Virus record (IMG/VR): IMGVR_UViG_3300009420_003189
Location: 1-56,670 of that record
Direction: 5' to 3' (one strand)
DNA: 56,670 nt
From: a virus
Made by a program: the position numbers and the translations under genes. Positions within the stretch are counted from its first letter, which is position 1, and every line of letters begins with the position of its first letter. Positions 25,131 to 34,200 of this stretch are shown here, one piece after another. Below the pieces are notes generated by a model. The model worked only from the letters and a program-made list of their open reading frames with translations. It was not told where the DNA came from and searched no databases.

Positions 25131-25549
25131 TTAGAGGAATTGTTTTTTCATGTTTTGATTTACTTCACGCAGGACATGTTACAATGTTAGAAGAAGCAAA
25201 AGAACGTTGTGATTATCTTATTGCTGGATTACATGCATATCCAGAACATAAAAATCGGGTAGTTCAATCGTGTTTTGAACGTTATACCCAATTAAAGGGA
25301 TGTAAGTATGTGGATGAGATTATTCCATATGATTCAGAAGAGGATCTTGCGAATATACTTAAAACAATAAGCCCACTTCATAAAAGATTTTTAGGTAATG
25401 AATATTGGGTTGCCAAAAAACCAATAACAGGGTATACTATATGTCAAGATAGAGATATTGATATTTATTATTGTCGAAGAGATCATGAATATAGCTCAAC
25501 AGAATTAAAGGAACGAATTGTTAGTTTGTCAAACACCACTAAGAGTTAG
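25127..25549 (+). CDS. Cytidylyltransferase-like nucleotidyltransferase (TagD/HldE-C type)
   Basis: A 140-aa single-domain enzyme with GIVFSCFDLLHAGHVTMLEE (HAGH as the HxGH motif), YLIAGLHA and a C-terminal YSSTELKERI (the S-T-x-x-K/R motif). These define the cytidylyltransferase family that activates glycerol-3-phosphate, ethanolamine phosphate or heptose-1-phosphate. Flanked by a heptose kinase and a phosphoheptose isomerase, it most plausibly makes an NDP-heptose, but glycerol-phosphate activation is a real alternative. The start is TTG, overlapping the previous TGA. Confidence 0.85.
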   Translation: MIRGIVFSCFDLLHAGHVTMLEEAKERCDYLIAGLHAYPEHKNRVVQSCFERYTQLKGCKYVDEIIPYDSEEDLANILKTISPLHKRFLGNEYWVAKKPITGYTICQDRDIDIYYCRRDHEYSSTELKERIVSLSNTTKS

Positions 25550-26480
25550 CTTTCTCGGTGGTGGTACAGATTTACCTGAATATTATAAAAATGCCGATAA
25601 ACCCGGTAAAGTAATTAGCACAGCAATAGACAAATATACATATGTTGTAGTGAATAGACTTTACAGGAAACAATGGGTATGTAATTATTCTAAAAAAGAA
25701 ATTTGTAATTCTATTGATGATATTCAGCATGAATATATCAGAGAAACACTTAAACATTTTAAGATAGATTTTGGATTAGAGATTACAACTTTAGCAGATA
25801 TACCTTCTGAAGGTTCCGGTCTAGCTTCATCGTCAAGTATCTTAGTCGGCCTAATACATGCTATTGGAACTTTAATAAAAGCAGATTTAAACCTGATTGA
25901 TATAGCTCATTTAGCATGTCATATTGAGATGGAAATCTTAAAGAAGCCAATCGGCAAGCAGGACCAGTTTGCTGTCAGTTACGGCGGTTTTAATGCTATT
26001 ACCTTTAAGAAATCCGGCAAGGTCCTTATCGATAAGCTAGAAATTGATGAAAATCTTGAAAATATGATTGTTTTAGTTAATACTGGCATATATAGAAATT
26101 CATCAGATATTTTGACTGATCAGAGAAAGAATACACAAAGAAAAGTTCAGAAATATAATAGAATGGCAGAATATGTTGAGGAAGGATTACAACATCTAAA
26201 GAAAAAAGAATATGTAGAATTTGGATTCGATATAACTAATTCAATGAGGATAAAACAGGAATTAGCTAAAAATATTACAAATGATAAAATAAATCAGTTG
26301 GTAACAAGATGCGCACAAGGAATTATAGGTTATAAGATTTGTGGAGCAGGAGGCGGAGGATATTTACTTTTTATGACAGAAGATTCTCACGGGGTACAAT
26401 CAAAGTTTCCCGAATTAGATACTTTCAAAATACGATTTGACAATCAAGGATCAAGGATAATATTTAATAATGAGAAATAA
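25518..26480 (+). CDS. GHMP kinase, D-glycero-D-manno-heptose 7-phosphate kinase-like
   Basis: A 320-aa protein. QTPLRVSFLGGGTDLPEYY is the signature opening of HddA-type heptose-7-phosphate kinases. PSEGSGLASSSSILVGLIHA is the GHMP ATP-binding loop. CGAGGGGYLLFM is the C-terminal GHMP motif 3. It would phosphorylate C1 of heptose 7-phosphate to the bisphosphate. The TTG start at 25518 gives the expected N-terminal length. It overlaps the preceding gene by 32 nt and gmhA by 11 nt. Confidence 0.88.
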   Translation: MLVCQTPLRVSFLGGGTDLPEYYKNADKPGKVISTAIDKYTYVVVNRLYRKQWVCNYSKKEICNSIDDIQHEYIRETLKHFKIDFGLEITTLADIPSEGSGLASSSSILVGLIHAIGTLIKADLNLIDIAHLACHIEMEILKKPIGKQDQFAVSYGGFNAITFKKSGKVLIDKLEIDENLENMIVLVNTGIYRNSSDILTDQRKNTQRKVQKYNRMAEYVEEGLQHLKKKEYVEFGFDITNSMRIKQELAKNITNDKINQLVTRCAQGIIGYKICGAGGGGYLLFMTEDSHGVQSKFPELDTFKIRFDNQGSRIIFNNEK

Positions 26481-27060
26481 ACAGTGGTATCAACATGCAG
26501 TTGAGATTAAAGAGGTATTGTCTTCAGTACGACAAGACCATATTAATAATTTGATAGAAGGTATTTGGGAAACATATGATTCTCAAAAACAATTTTTTAT
26601 ATGTGGTAATGGCGGTAGTGCATTAAATGCTAGCCATTTCGCACAGGACTTATCAAAAGGGGTTATTGAAAATGGAAGTTCAAAACCTAGGATTAGGGCT
26701 ATTTCTCTTTGTAATGACATTGGCTTCATTACTGCTACATCTAACGATGATTGCTATGATAACATATTTGTGAATCAACTCATAATATATGCTAATCATG
26801 GTGATTCTTTATTCGTTTTAAGTGGTAGCGGTAATTCAGAAAATGTCGTTAGAGCTGTTGATTATGCTAAATCTAATGGGATTAATACTTACGGTATTTT
26901 GGGGTATGCCGGCGGTATTTTAAAGGCAAAACTCCAAAAGTATATACATATTAACTATAATCATATGGAAACATGCGAAGCTGTGATGTCTGTTATATTA
27001 CATTATATAATGTGTGAATTAAAATCAAGATATGAAAGTAATAGATCTATCAGAATATAA
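26470..27060 (+). CDS. gmhA: Phosphoheptose (sedoheptulose-7-phosphate) isomerase
   Basis: A 196-aa SIS-domain isomerase with CGNGGSALNASHFAQDLSKG (substrate phosphate and active-site loop) and LSGSGNSENVVRAVDYAKSN (second phosphate loop). The C-terminal helix has HMETCEAVMSVILHYIM, which corresponds to the conserved catalytic His/Glu region. It converts sedoheptulose 7-phosphate to heptose 7-phosphate, the first step of NDP-heptose synthesis, and so feeds the kinase encoded just upstream. A GmhB-type bisphosphatase is not seen in the window and could come from the host. Confidence 0.9.
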   Translation: MRNKQWYQHAVEIKEVLSSVRQDHINNLIEGIWETYDSQKQFFICGNGGSALNASHFAQDLSKGVIENGSSKPRIRAISLCNDIGFITATSNDDCYDNIFVNQLIIYANHGDSLFVLSGSGNSENVVRAVDYAKSNGINTYGILGYAGGILKAKLQKYIHINYNHMETCEAVMSVILHYIMCELKSRYESNRSIRI

Positions 27061-27349
27061 AAAGAATCGGGATCTTAAAAAATCAACTTCGGAAACACAT
27101 ATTCCTCTGAGATTGAATGAATTTTATAAACATAAAGACTTGCCGTTATTTGTACATATTATTGCACAAAGTATTCCAAGTTTATTTGGTCAAACACAAA
27201 TGATATTAGCACAAGCACATGATGGTAAAGTATTATGTTTTGAATATGGAGAAGAGGCAAATTGGGAACCTGTTTCTTATGAAGTTTTTGATAAAATAGC
27301 ACAAGAAATTTTTGATAAAGTAACTCCAGATCCCCCGGAGGCAAGTTAA
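27032..27349 (+). CDS. Small hypothetical protein
   Basis: A 105-aa protein with a basic start (MKVIDLSEYKKNRDLKKS) and a folded-looking core (LFVHIIAQSIPSLFGQTQMI). No motif is recognised. It overlaps gmhA by 29 nt and is followed by a strong GGAGG SD for the next gene. It starts the replication-type segment leading to RNase H. Confidence 0.55.
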   Translation: MKVIDLSEYKKNRDLKKSTSETHIPLRLNEFYKHKDLPLFVHIIAQSIPSLFGQTQMILAQAHDGKVLCFEYGEEANWEPVSYEVFDKIAQEIFDKVTPDPPEAS

Positions 27350-27350
27350 A

Positions 27351-28136
27351 ATGGCATTTCAAAAAAGATCACTTGAAGCTCAGCACATGGGTTTAGAACC
27401 AGACCCGAATGATTGGGATGGTTTAACTGAAGAGCAATTAACAGAAGAATGCTATAATGCATTTAGATGGTATTATAAGTTTTATGATTTTAAAGAATGT
27501 ATGGAATTTGTTTCTGAATACTATAAAATAAATAAGGTTAAGACAACTTCACCTAAAAAGATTAAACCAGTAGACTTAATGGAAGTGGGAATGCATGTTG
27601 GTTATATTGCACGATTAAAAACAAGGGGTTGTGGATTTTTACCTGAAAAGTTTGAAGAACTCTTCATTGAAAAATTAAAAAAGATTGAATCAATTGCGGA
27701 AAAGAGGCAACATGAACAGAAAGAAGCCCAAGCTGAAAAGGTAAAGCCAAATATTCAAGAAAGAATGCGCATCTTGGCAAAAAACATACGTTATGATATA
27801 GAAGAAATTGTAGATGAACAACTTGAGAATGATTTTAAAATTAAGTTTAATTTTAAATCTTTTATAAAACAAAATAAAATTTCCAAACCGGTTGCTAAGC
27901 ATTTAAAAACAGAGATTAATGAATTGGCAGATGAAATAAGATTATCCAAAACAGATCCAGACCTTAAAGAAGCATATAGTCATTTAAATGGAATTATTAA
28001 AAATAAATTAATTAAATTTTATGATACTTTAATAGAAGAATGTGATAATATTCAAACAGTGAGAAAGGAAAAAGACAAACCCGTTAAATTAAATTGGTAT
28101 AGAAGGAATAAAAATAAAAAGAAAAAGAAAAAATGA
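27351..28136 (+). CDS. Lysine-rich hypothetical protein upstream of RNase H
   Basis: A 261-aa protein with an ordered N-terminal part (DWDGLTEEQLTEECYNAFRW). A long charged helical region follows (around residues 100-150), and the C-terminal tail is strongly basic and ends in a run of lysines. The basic tail suggests nucleic-acid binding. It overlaps the RNase H gene by ATGA, which points to joint expression with DNA replication functions. The family is not identified. Confidence 0.6.
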   Translation: MAFQKRSLEAQHMGLEPDPNDWDGLTEEQLTEECYNAFRWYYKFYDFKECMEFVSEYYKINKVKTTSPKKIKPVDLMEVGMHVGYIARLKTRGCGFLPEKFEELFIEKLKKIESIAEKRQHEQKEAQAEKVKPNIQERMRILAKNIRYDIEEIVDEQLENDFKIKFNFKSFIKQNKISKPVAKHLKTEINELADEIRLSKTDPDLKEAYSHLNGIIKNKLIKFYDTLIEECDNIQTVRKEKDKPVKLNWYRRNKNKKKKKK

Positions 28137-28984
28137 TATTAGTTGACTACAACCAGATGATAATTGCTAATTTTATGGTATATCGAAAGCAATATGATCC
28201 TGATAAAGAAAGTGAGATGATTCGTCACATGGTTATGAATAACATTAAGATGATTCGTAATCGATTTTGTGACAAATACGGAACAGATATGGTTTTTTGT
28301 TGCGATAATAAAGGTAATTGGAGAAAAGATTATTTTCCATTATATAAAGCTAATCGTAAAAAGGCTAGAGAAGAAAATAAACAGAATATAGATTGGAAAT
28401 CTTTATTTGAGGTTATTGATACTATTCGTAGTGAAATAAAAGAACATTTGCCTTATAAAGTTGTCAATATAGAAGGTTGTGAAGCAGATGATATTATAGG
28501 TGTTATTTGTAAAAATTATAATTCAGAACCAATTTTGATTGTTTCTTCAGATAAAGATTTTATTCAGCTACAGAAATATAAAAATATTTCACAATGGTCT
28601 CCTTTGTCAAAGAAATTTATAAAAAATGAAAAACCAGAAGAACAATTGAGGACTTTGATTGTCACTGGCGACCGGAGTGATGGAATACCTAATATATTGT
28701 CAAATGACAATTGTTTAGTTGAGGGTTTGCGACAAAAACCAGTTTCAAAGAAAAAAATTGAGAGTTGGTTAAGTGGAAAACCAGAAGAATTGTTTGAAGG
28801 TGAGGTTTTACGTAACTATAAAAGGAATGAAATTTTAATAGATTTAGCACGTATACCAGATCCAATTCAGATAAATATACTAACACGGTACGAAAGCGAT
28901 CAGTATGCCGGCCGTGATAAAATGCTTAATTATTTTATTAAGCATAGACTTAAAGAATTGACAGAATCCATTCAGGAGTTTTAG
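28133..28984 (+). CDS. rnh: T4-type RNase H (5'-3' exonuclease / flap nuclease)
   Basis: A 283-aa member of the FEN/5'-nuclease family as in T4 Rnh, which removes RNA primers from Okazaki fragments. The acidic active-site clusters are in order: LVDYNQM, VFCCDNKGNWRKDYFPLYKA, EGCEADDIIGVI and IVSSDKDFIQLQ. TGDRSDGIPNIL is the helix-hairpin-helix-side aspartate motif. It cooperates with the primase and helicase encoded in this window. Confidence 0.93.
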   Translation: MILVDYNQMIIANFMVYRKQYDPDKESEMIRHMVMNNIKMIRNRFCDKYGTDMVFCCDNKGNWRKDYFPLYKANRKKAREENKQNIDWKSLFEVIDTIRSEIKEHLPYKVVNIEGCEADDIIGVICKNYNSEPILIVSSDKDFIQLQKYKNISQWSPLSKKFIKNEKPEEQLRTLIVTGDRSDGIPNILSNDNCLVEGLRQKPVSKKKIESWLSGKPEELFEGEVLRNYKRNEILIDLARIPDPIQINILTRYESDQYAGRDKMLNYFIKHRLKELTESIQEF

Positions 28985-28987
28985 ATT

Positions 28988-29449
28988 ATGACACTTATAG
29001 AATTGTTTAACGCGATTGATAAAGCAAAAAGTCAGAAGGAGAGAGGGGAATTACTTACACAAAATAAAACAGATCATTTGGAAAATATGTTATGGTATAC
29101 ATTCCATCCGGATGTAAAGTTTTTATTGCCTGAAAGTGATCCACCGTTTATAGCTCAAGCAGAAGACCCAAGATCAACAATGCTTTACGGACAAATCCGT
29201 AAATTTAGGTATTTTGTAGAGGGCCCGGGCGGAACTGATTTTTGTGCAGGTGCAAATATAGACCCCAGCAGACGAGAAGTAATGTTTATTACTATGTTAG
29301 AAAGCGTAACACCACGAGAGGCCAAGATGATACTAGGCGTAAAAAATAAAGATTTAGGCATCAGTGGGCTTACATATCGACTAGTACAGGAAACATTTCC
29401 TCATCTCATCCCTCCATTGCCGGTATCGGAAAAGAAAAAAACAAAGTAG
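28988..29449 (+). CDS. Conserved T4-like phage protein of unknown function
   Basis: A 153-aa protein starting MTLIELFNAIDKAKSQKERG. It contains WYTFHPDVKFLLPE and a C-terminal TPREAKMILGVKNKDLGISG that resembles a helix-hairpin-type DNA-contact element. Proteins of this type commonly follow replication genes in marine T4-like phages and carry only DUF labels. It starts 4 nt after the RNase H gene. A role in DNA metabolism is inferred from position. Confidence 0.7.
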   Translation: MTLIELFNAIDKAKSQKERGELLTQNKTDHLENMLWYTFHPDVKFLLPESDPPFIAQAEDPRSTMLYGQIRKFRYFVEGPGGTDFCAGANIDPSRREVMFITMLESVTPREAKMILGVKNKDLGISGLTYRLVQETFPHLIPPLPVSEKKKTK

Positions 29450-29497
29450 TATCACTTATATACATGAGAAGTGTGACAAACATTTCGGAGTAAACAT

Positions 29498-30133
29498 ATG
29501 TTTAAGTTATTAACGTTATCTATTGCTATCGCTATAGTAATGGTAATGTATCCAGTAAAAATAGTTCATCAAATTGCGGATGCTAAAGTAAGCACTACGC
29601 AAGTACTATTAAAACCGCGGGTAGAAAATATTACATTAAAACAACATCTAGAATCACCAAATATTAATCTAGAATCGCGACAAACATCCTGGAAACAAAA
29701 AGAAAGAATATATCCACAAGATGAAATATCTTGTTTAGCACATAATATATATTTTGAAGCAGCGATTGAAAGTACTGCTGGCAAATTAGCAGTAGCTTTT
29801 GTTACACACAATAGAGTAGTGGATAAAAATTTTCCAAATTCCTATTGTAAGGTAATTCATGAAGCAGCATTGCATCATACTGGTTTTCCTAAGAGAGATC
29901 GGTGTCAATTTTCTTGGTATTGTGATGGTAAACATGATGTACCATATCCAGGAAAAAATTGGGCCCATATTCAAGGCTTAGCAAAATGGTTTTATCAAAG
30001 CAACGAAAGAGATCATTTAAGAGACATAACAGATGGTGCTACTCATTACCATGCGGATTATATTGATAATCCAAGGTGGTCTAAATACAAAAAAATTACA
30101 GTTAAAATTGATAGACATATTTTTTATAGGTGA
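29498..30133 (+). CDS. SleB-type cell-wall hydrolase (endolysin candidate)
   Basis: A 211-aa protein. Residues 1-26 form a hydrophobic N-terminal segment (MFKLLTLSIAIAIVMVMYPV) that can act as a signal anchor. The catalytic domain begins at about residue 75 with ISCLAHNIYFEAAIES (candidate catalytic Glu). It continues with AVAFVTHNRV, CQFSWYCDGKHDVPYP and DGATHYHADYI, all landmarks of the SleB/hydrolase_2 lytic transglycosylase family. The N-terminal anchor suggests export by the host Sec system, as in SAR-type endolysins, which could make a holin less necessary. A GGAG SD precedes the ATG. Confidence 0.85.
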   Translation: MFKLLTLSIAIAIVMVMYPVKIVHQIADAKVSTTQVLLKPRVENITLKQHLESPNINLESRQTSWKQKERIYPQDEISCLAHNIYFEAAIESTAGKLAVAFVTHNRVVDKNFPNSYCKVIHEAALHHTGFPKRDRCQFSWYCDGKHDVPYPGKNWAHIQGLAKWFYQSNERDHLRDITDGATHYHADYIDNPRWSKYKKITVKIDRHIFYR

Positions 30134-30135
30134 TT

Positions 30136-30408
30136 ATGCCAAGTTATGATTATATTTGTAAAAATGAAGAGTGCGGCCACGAGTTTGAGGAGTCGCATAA
30201 GATAGTAGATCGACATATACCAGCAAAAGAGCCGTGTCCCTTATGTAACAAGGACACGGTACAAATGAACGCTCAACGAGCCGGATTTGTTTATGATAAT
30301 ATTTCAGGCACGACTATAAAGGGTCATAAGAAGAAACCAGATGAAGCCTTTACAGATCACTTGAAACAAATGAAAAGGAATTATCCGGGAAGTAATATGA
30401 ATGTTTAA
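30136..30408 (+). CDS. FmdB-type zinc-ribbon protein
   Basis: A 90-aa protein beginning MPSYDYICKNEECGHEFEES, the usual opening of FmdB-like zinc ribbons. Four-cysteine ligation is CxxxxC in the first loop and CPLC in the second. The C-terminus is basic. The ATG at 30136 is preferred over the GTG at 30130, because family members start MPxYxY. It may bind nucleic acid or act as a regulator; the exact role is unknown. Confidence 0.8.
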   Translation: MPSYDYICKNEECGHEFEESHKIVDRHIPAKEPCPLCNKDTVQMNAQRAGFVYDNISGTTIKGHKKKPDEAFTDHLKQMKRNYPGSNMNV

Positions 30409-31045
30409 TCATGTTGAGTTAGATTTTGAAGAATTAGAAACAACTAATATAAACGGCCAAAGGGTATATCAAACACCTGATGGTAACTTTCCTTCTATTA
30501 CAACAGTCTTGGGCCGTAAAAAAGCGCAATTCTTTAAAGAATGGAGGCAAAGAATTGGTGAAGAAGAAGCAAATAAAATAACTACACAAGCAACTCGTCG
30601 AGGCACGAGCATGCATACGGTAGTGGAAAAATATATTGCTAACGATACTGATTACTTTGGAAAAAGTTTACCTAATGTTCGTTCTATGTTTAATACTATC
30701 AAACCCTTTATAGATTCCCATCTTAATAATATTGCTGGTATTGAAATACCTCTCTGGTCCAAACAATTAGGAATTGCCGGTCGCTGTGATTGTGTTGGTG
30801 ACTGGAAGGGGGAGAAAGCAATATTGGATTGGAAAACTTCTGGTAAAATAAAAAAGAAAGCATGGGTTGAAGATTATTTTTTACAAGCAACAGCGTATTC
30901 TATAATGTTTGAAGAAAGAACAGGAATACCTATAAATAGTATTGTAATAGTTATGGCAGTTGAGAATGAGGAGCCACAAGTTTTCGAAGAAAAGACTCCG
31001 GATTATTGGAAACTCTTGGAAACGACATTGAAGGAATGGAAGTGA
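30401..31045 (+). CDS. PD-(D/E)XK nuclease, RecB/Cas4-like
   Basis: A 214-aa protein. IAGRCDCVGDWKGEKAILDWKTSG gives the Asp and D-x-K of the catalytic core, preceded by GTSMHTVVEKYI (His/Glu motif) and followed by YFLQATAYSIMFEE (Q-x-x-x-Y motif). This order defines RecB/Cas4-type nucleases. Phage members process DNA ends in recombination or degrade host DNA. It overlaps the zinc-ribbon gene by 8 nt and the epimerase gene by GTGA. Confidence 0.85.
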   Translation: MFNHVELDFEELETTNINGQRVYQTPDGNFPSITTVLGRKKAQFFKEWRQRIGEEEANKITTQATRRGTSMHTVVEKYIANDTDYFGKSLPNVRSMFNTIKPFIDSHLNNIAGIEIPLWSKQLGIAGRCDCVGDWKGEKAILDWKTSGKIKKKAWVEDYFLQATAYSIMFEERTGIPINSIVIVMAVENEEPQVFEEKTPDYWKLLETTLKEWK

Positions 31046-31806
31046 AAAACCAAGTCCTGATAACGGGCGTTAAAGGATTCATTGGTCATCATTTATATGA
31101 CTCATTAATGGACGAAGGCTACAATGTTAAAGGTATAGACGACTGTTCCGGGTTAGGCTGGGAAGACAGGGAAGTCCCTCATTCTCATTGCGATATTACT
31201 AAAGATCCCTTACCATTTTCAAATGCAGAATATGTTATTCATCTAGCTGCAAAAGCTGGTGTTCGTAAAAGTTGGCAAGAAAAATATTTAAAAGATTATT
31301 GTGATACGAATATAAAAGGTACAGCACGTATCTTTAATCATTATAAAAATTCTAAAATATTATATGCATCAAGTTCTTCCGTTAAAGATATGAAAAGCCC
31401 TTATGCAATGACAAAAGCTGCCGGTGAAGCCATGGCTCCTAATAATGCTATAGGAATGAGATTCTTTACAGTATGGGGTGAGCGCTCACGTCCTGATATG
31501 TTTTATAGACAACTCCAACAAAAAGAAATAGGATATCTAACAACACATACTAGAGATTGGTGTCATGTAGATGATGTTTGTAATGCTATTAAATTATTAA
31601 TGGAAAATTTTAAAGTTTGGAAAAAGAAACTACCAGTTTATGAGATTGGGTATGGAAGCCCAATGTCTGTATATGATTTTGCAAAAGCACAAGGACCAGA
31701 AGAATTTGATATTGATGCATTACCGTTTAAAAATGTAACCGGTGAGTCAGAAGAAACTTGTGCTGATTCTGCTCCATTAAAAGCACTTGGCTGGAATGTT
31801 ATGTAG
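31042..31806 (+). CDS. NAD-dependent sugar-nucleotide epimerase/dehydratase
   Basis: A 254-aa short-chain dehydrogenase of the extended type. It has VLITGVKGFIGHHLYDSL (NAD-binding GxxGxxG), VIHLAAKAGVRKSW, ASSSSVKDMKSPYAMTKAAGE (Ser, Tyr-x-x-x-Lys catalytic set) and RFFTVWGERSRPDMF. It is related to UDP-glucuronate and UDP-glucose epimerases and GDP-sugar enzymes. The GTG at 31042 (GTGA overlap, AAGGA six bases upstream) fits better than the TTG at 31006 or the ATG at 31036. It may serve the glycan cassette upstream or the tailoring cluster that starts right after it. Confidence 0.85.
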   Translation: MKNQVLITGVKGFIGHHLYDSLMDEGYNVKGIDDCSGLGWEDREVPHSHCDITKDPLPFSNAEYVIHLAAKAGVRKSWQEKYLKDYCDTNIKGTARIFNHYKNSKILYASSSSVKDMKSPYAMTKAAGEAMAPNNAIGMRFFTVWGERSRPDMFYRQLQQKEIGYLTTHTRDWCHVDDVCNAIKLLMENFKVWKKKLPVYEIGYGSPMSVYDFAKAQGPEEFDIDALPFKNVTGESEETCADSAPLKALGWNVM

Positions 31807-32944
31807 TTACCCTTACAAGCAAGTTGCCTTAAAAGATTGGGACGGCGATAAATTAAAGTGGTCCCATCCTTGCTGTAATATGTCTCGCCCGGAATGGGAA
31901 GATCCAATGGGAATGCATGACATAGATAAATTAACCCCCCCTGAAATATTTGAATCAGAACAATTTAAGTTGTTGCGAGATGATTTTGATAATAATCGCA
32001 AGAATGATTTTTGTAAAACTTGTTGGAATATGGAAGAGAGGAATATTGAACCTTTTTATATTCATAATGATGATATAATTCCTAAAGGACAATTAGATTC
32101 AATTGATTTTACCTTATCTAATAAATGTAATTTAGCTTGTAGAATGTGTGATCCACAAACAAGTCATAGGTTAATGGTAGATTGGAAGTTTTTCAAATCC
32201 CAAGGGTTAATTAAAGATATTGAAAATATAACAGCTGGTAAATTTAGAGAAGAATTAAATATACCAAATGTAAAAAATTCGATTCAATATAAATGGCTTT
32301 TAAATAATCCAGTAAAGGAATTAAGATTTAGTGGTGGAGAACCATTTTTTGATTCATTAATAATAGATTTATTGGATAAATATATTAAAGAAGGTTGGGC
32401 AAAAGATACCATCTTAGCGTATCATACTAATGGTACCCTATTTAATGATGAATTAATTGGCAAGTTAAATCAATTCAAAAAACAGTTTCCAAAAATTAGT
32501 ATAGATTCAATAGAAGAAGGATATGACTATATACGTCATCCTGCTAGTTTTGATGATTTAGATAGAACCGTTCGTTTATTTTTAAATAATTCTACTAATT
32601 TGGGTAGAATTAATATTGCTGTTGTTATTTCTGCTTTAAATATCTTAGATCTTCATAATCATTGGTCATGGTGTTGTACCTTACCTAAAAAAGTTTTTAT
32701 TTCATATTGTGAAGTATATCCTGATAATAGGGGTATCAGCCCTAAGAATTTGAGCAGATCTTTATTAAATGAGTTGCCCTTTATAGATTCTAGAAAACAT
32801 CAACAAATTCTTCAATCTTATAAAATACGAAACGTTGAAAAGAAAGATTTAGTTAAGAGAGAAATAGAATTATTTGATATGTCCAGATCACAAAGTTATA
32901 AAGATTATTTACATCCTCATTTGGTATCATGGTTAGAATCATAG
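31796..32944 (+). CDS. Radical SAM protein 1 (twitch-type)
   Basis: A 382-aa protein with CNLACRMC (Cys111, Cys115, Cys118) binding the [4Fe-4S] cluster that cleaves SAM, RFSGGEPFFD (SAM-binding GGE) and SIDSIEEGYDYIRHPA in the core barrel. An N-terminal Cys-rich region (SHPCCNMS, FCKTCWNM) may hold an extra metal site. A closely similar protein is encoded at 49793. The two share the ending LHPxLVxWLxS and an identical 16-nt overlap with the next gene. The substrate is unknown. It starts the radical SAM-rich cluster; the ATG at 31796 is chosen over the TTG at 31787. Confidence 0.9.
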   Translation: MLCSYPYKQVALKDWDGDKLKWSHPCCNMSRPEWEDPMGMHDIDKLTPPEIFESEQFKLLRDDFDNNRKNDFCKTCWNMEERNIEPFYIHNDDIIPKGQLDSIDFTLSNKCNLACRMCDPQTSHRLMVDWKFFKSQGLIKDIENITAGKFREELNIPNVKNSIQYKWLLNNPVKELRFSGGEPFFDSLIIDLLDKYIKEGWAKDTILAYHTNGTLFNDELIGKLNQFKKQFPKISIDSIEEGYDYIRHPASFDDLDRTVRLFLNNSTNLGRINIAVVISALNILDLHNHWSWCCTLPKKVFISYCEVYPDNRGISPKNLSRSLLNELPFIDSRKHQQILQSYKIRNVEKKDLVKREIELFDMSRSQSYKDYLHPHLVSWLES

Positions 32945-34200
32945 TAGTTGGCGGCGGCTCCGCGGGTTGGATTACTGCACATTATTTAAAAAGAAATTTA
33001 GATTGTAATTTAACTGTTGTTCATGAAAAAGAAAATAAAATTATAGCGGTTGGGGAATCAACAACACCTACTATTTTAAAAGTTATAAAAGATCTTAAAT
33101 CATGGCAAGAAGATAGTAAAGCTATTGTTAAGTATGGTATTCAATTTAAAGACTGGCTAAGACCAGGCAGCGAATGGTTTCATTTATTTGAAGACGCATT
33201 TGTAAAAGAATTTGGTGATTCTGTCGAACATCTAAGAAACAAACATCCTAAAATTAATTCAACTTTATTTAATAATTTCCACGGGGACTTTTTAGATAAA
33301 TGTAATAATAATTTATTAGATCCTCAAACTAATTCGATTCCTGGTTATGGTTTTCAAGTGCAAGCAGATAAATTAGGACATGCTTGTAAAAATGAATTAA
33401 AGAAAGATTTCGGTTGGCATCCACATGAATATAGGTTAATTAAAGAAGATGTGAAACATGTTCATTTTGATGAACATGGAATACAGTCCATTCAAACAGA
33501 ATCACATACGTTACATGCAGATTATTTTATTGATTGTTCTGGATTCAAAAGAATATTGATTAAGAATTTGACTTCCTTTGAACCCTATAAGGATATGATA
33601 GCGAATTCATATATTACTAGTAGATTAGATAAACATAAAAAAAGGCCTTATACTGAAACAACGGCATTAAAAAATGGTTGGCGTTGGGAAATAGATACTC
33701 AAGATAGAACAAATGCAGGCTATGTTTTTTGTGACCATTTAACAAGCCATGAAAAAGCAATGGAAGAATCAGGCATACAAGGAGAGAAGAAAAGTTTTAT
33801 ATCCGGGAAAATGAAGGATGTTGCAATTAAAAATTGTATTAGCAATGGCTTAGCACAAAGTTTTATTGAACCATTAGAAGCAACATCATTAATGATGACT
33901 TGTTACACTATTGAAAAATTTGTTGATGTTATTAAAAGAAAGAAAAATATAAAAACCCTTAATAAGGTTATGAACAGATTCTTAAATCATACTAAAGAAT
34001 TTGTGAAATATCACTATATATTGAGCGAAAGAAGAGACTCAGAATGGTGGCGATATTGGACAGAACAAGAAAATAATATACAAGATTTTTTTGAACGTTC
34101 ATTAAATAACAAACGATATTGTAAACAGAATGATACTTTATTAAATCACTATAATATTGGTTCTATGATGGTTGGGTATGAGTGCTTCGGGAGAAGATAA
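32929..34200 (+). CDS. Flavin-dependent (tryptophan-halogenase family) halogenase 1
   Basis: A 423-aa protein. VVGGGSAGW (G8-W14) is the FAD-binding GxGxxG. GESTTPTI is the second flavin loop. VKYGIQFKDW places Lys68 at the position of the catalytic lysine of PrnA-type halogenases. GWRWEID (250-256) corresponds to the GWxWxIP fingerprint with Asp in place of Pro. EPLEATSLMMTCYTIEKF matches the C-terminal FAD/Glu region. Viral members of this family are known from a cyanophage. It would use FADH2, O2 and halide; the substrate is unknown. Confidence 0.88.
   Translation: MVRIIVVGGGSAGWITAHYLKRNLDCNLTVVHEKENKIIAVGESTTPTILKVIKDLKSWQEDSKAIVKYGIQFKDWLRPGSEWFHLFEDAFVKEFGDSVEHLRNKHPKINSTLFNNFHGDFLDKCNNNLLDPQTNSIPGYGFQVQADKLGHACKNELKKDFGWHPHEYRLIKEDVKHVHFDEHGIQSIQTESHTLHADYFIDCSGFKRILIKNLTSFEPYKDMIANSYITSRLDKHKKRPYTETTALKNGWRWEIDTQDRTNAGYVFCDHLTSHEKAMEESGIQGEKKSFISGKMKDVAIKNCISNGLAQSFIEPLEATSLMMTCYTIEKFVDVIKRKKNIKTLNKVMNRFLNHTKEFVKYHYILSERRDSEWWRYWTEQENNIQDFFERSLNNKRYCKQNDTLLNHYNIGSMMVGYECFGRR

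Noticed and set aside
29450-29497. Regulatory hairpin before the cell-wall hydrolase gene (CACTT ... AAGTG)
   Set aside because: A 5-bp stem with an 11-nt loop is too weak to call. Only the GGAG SD is supported.
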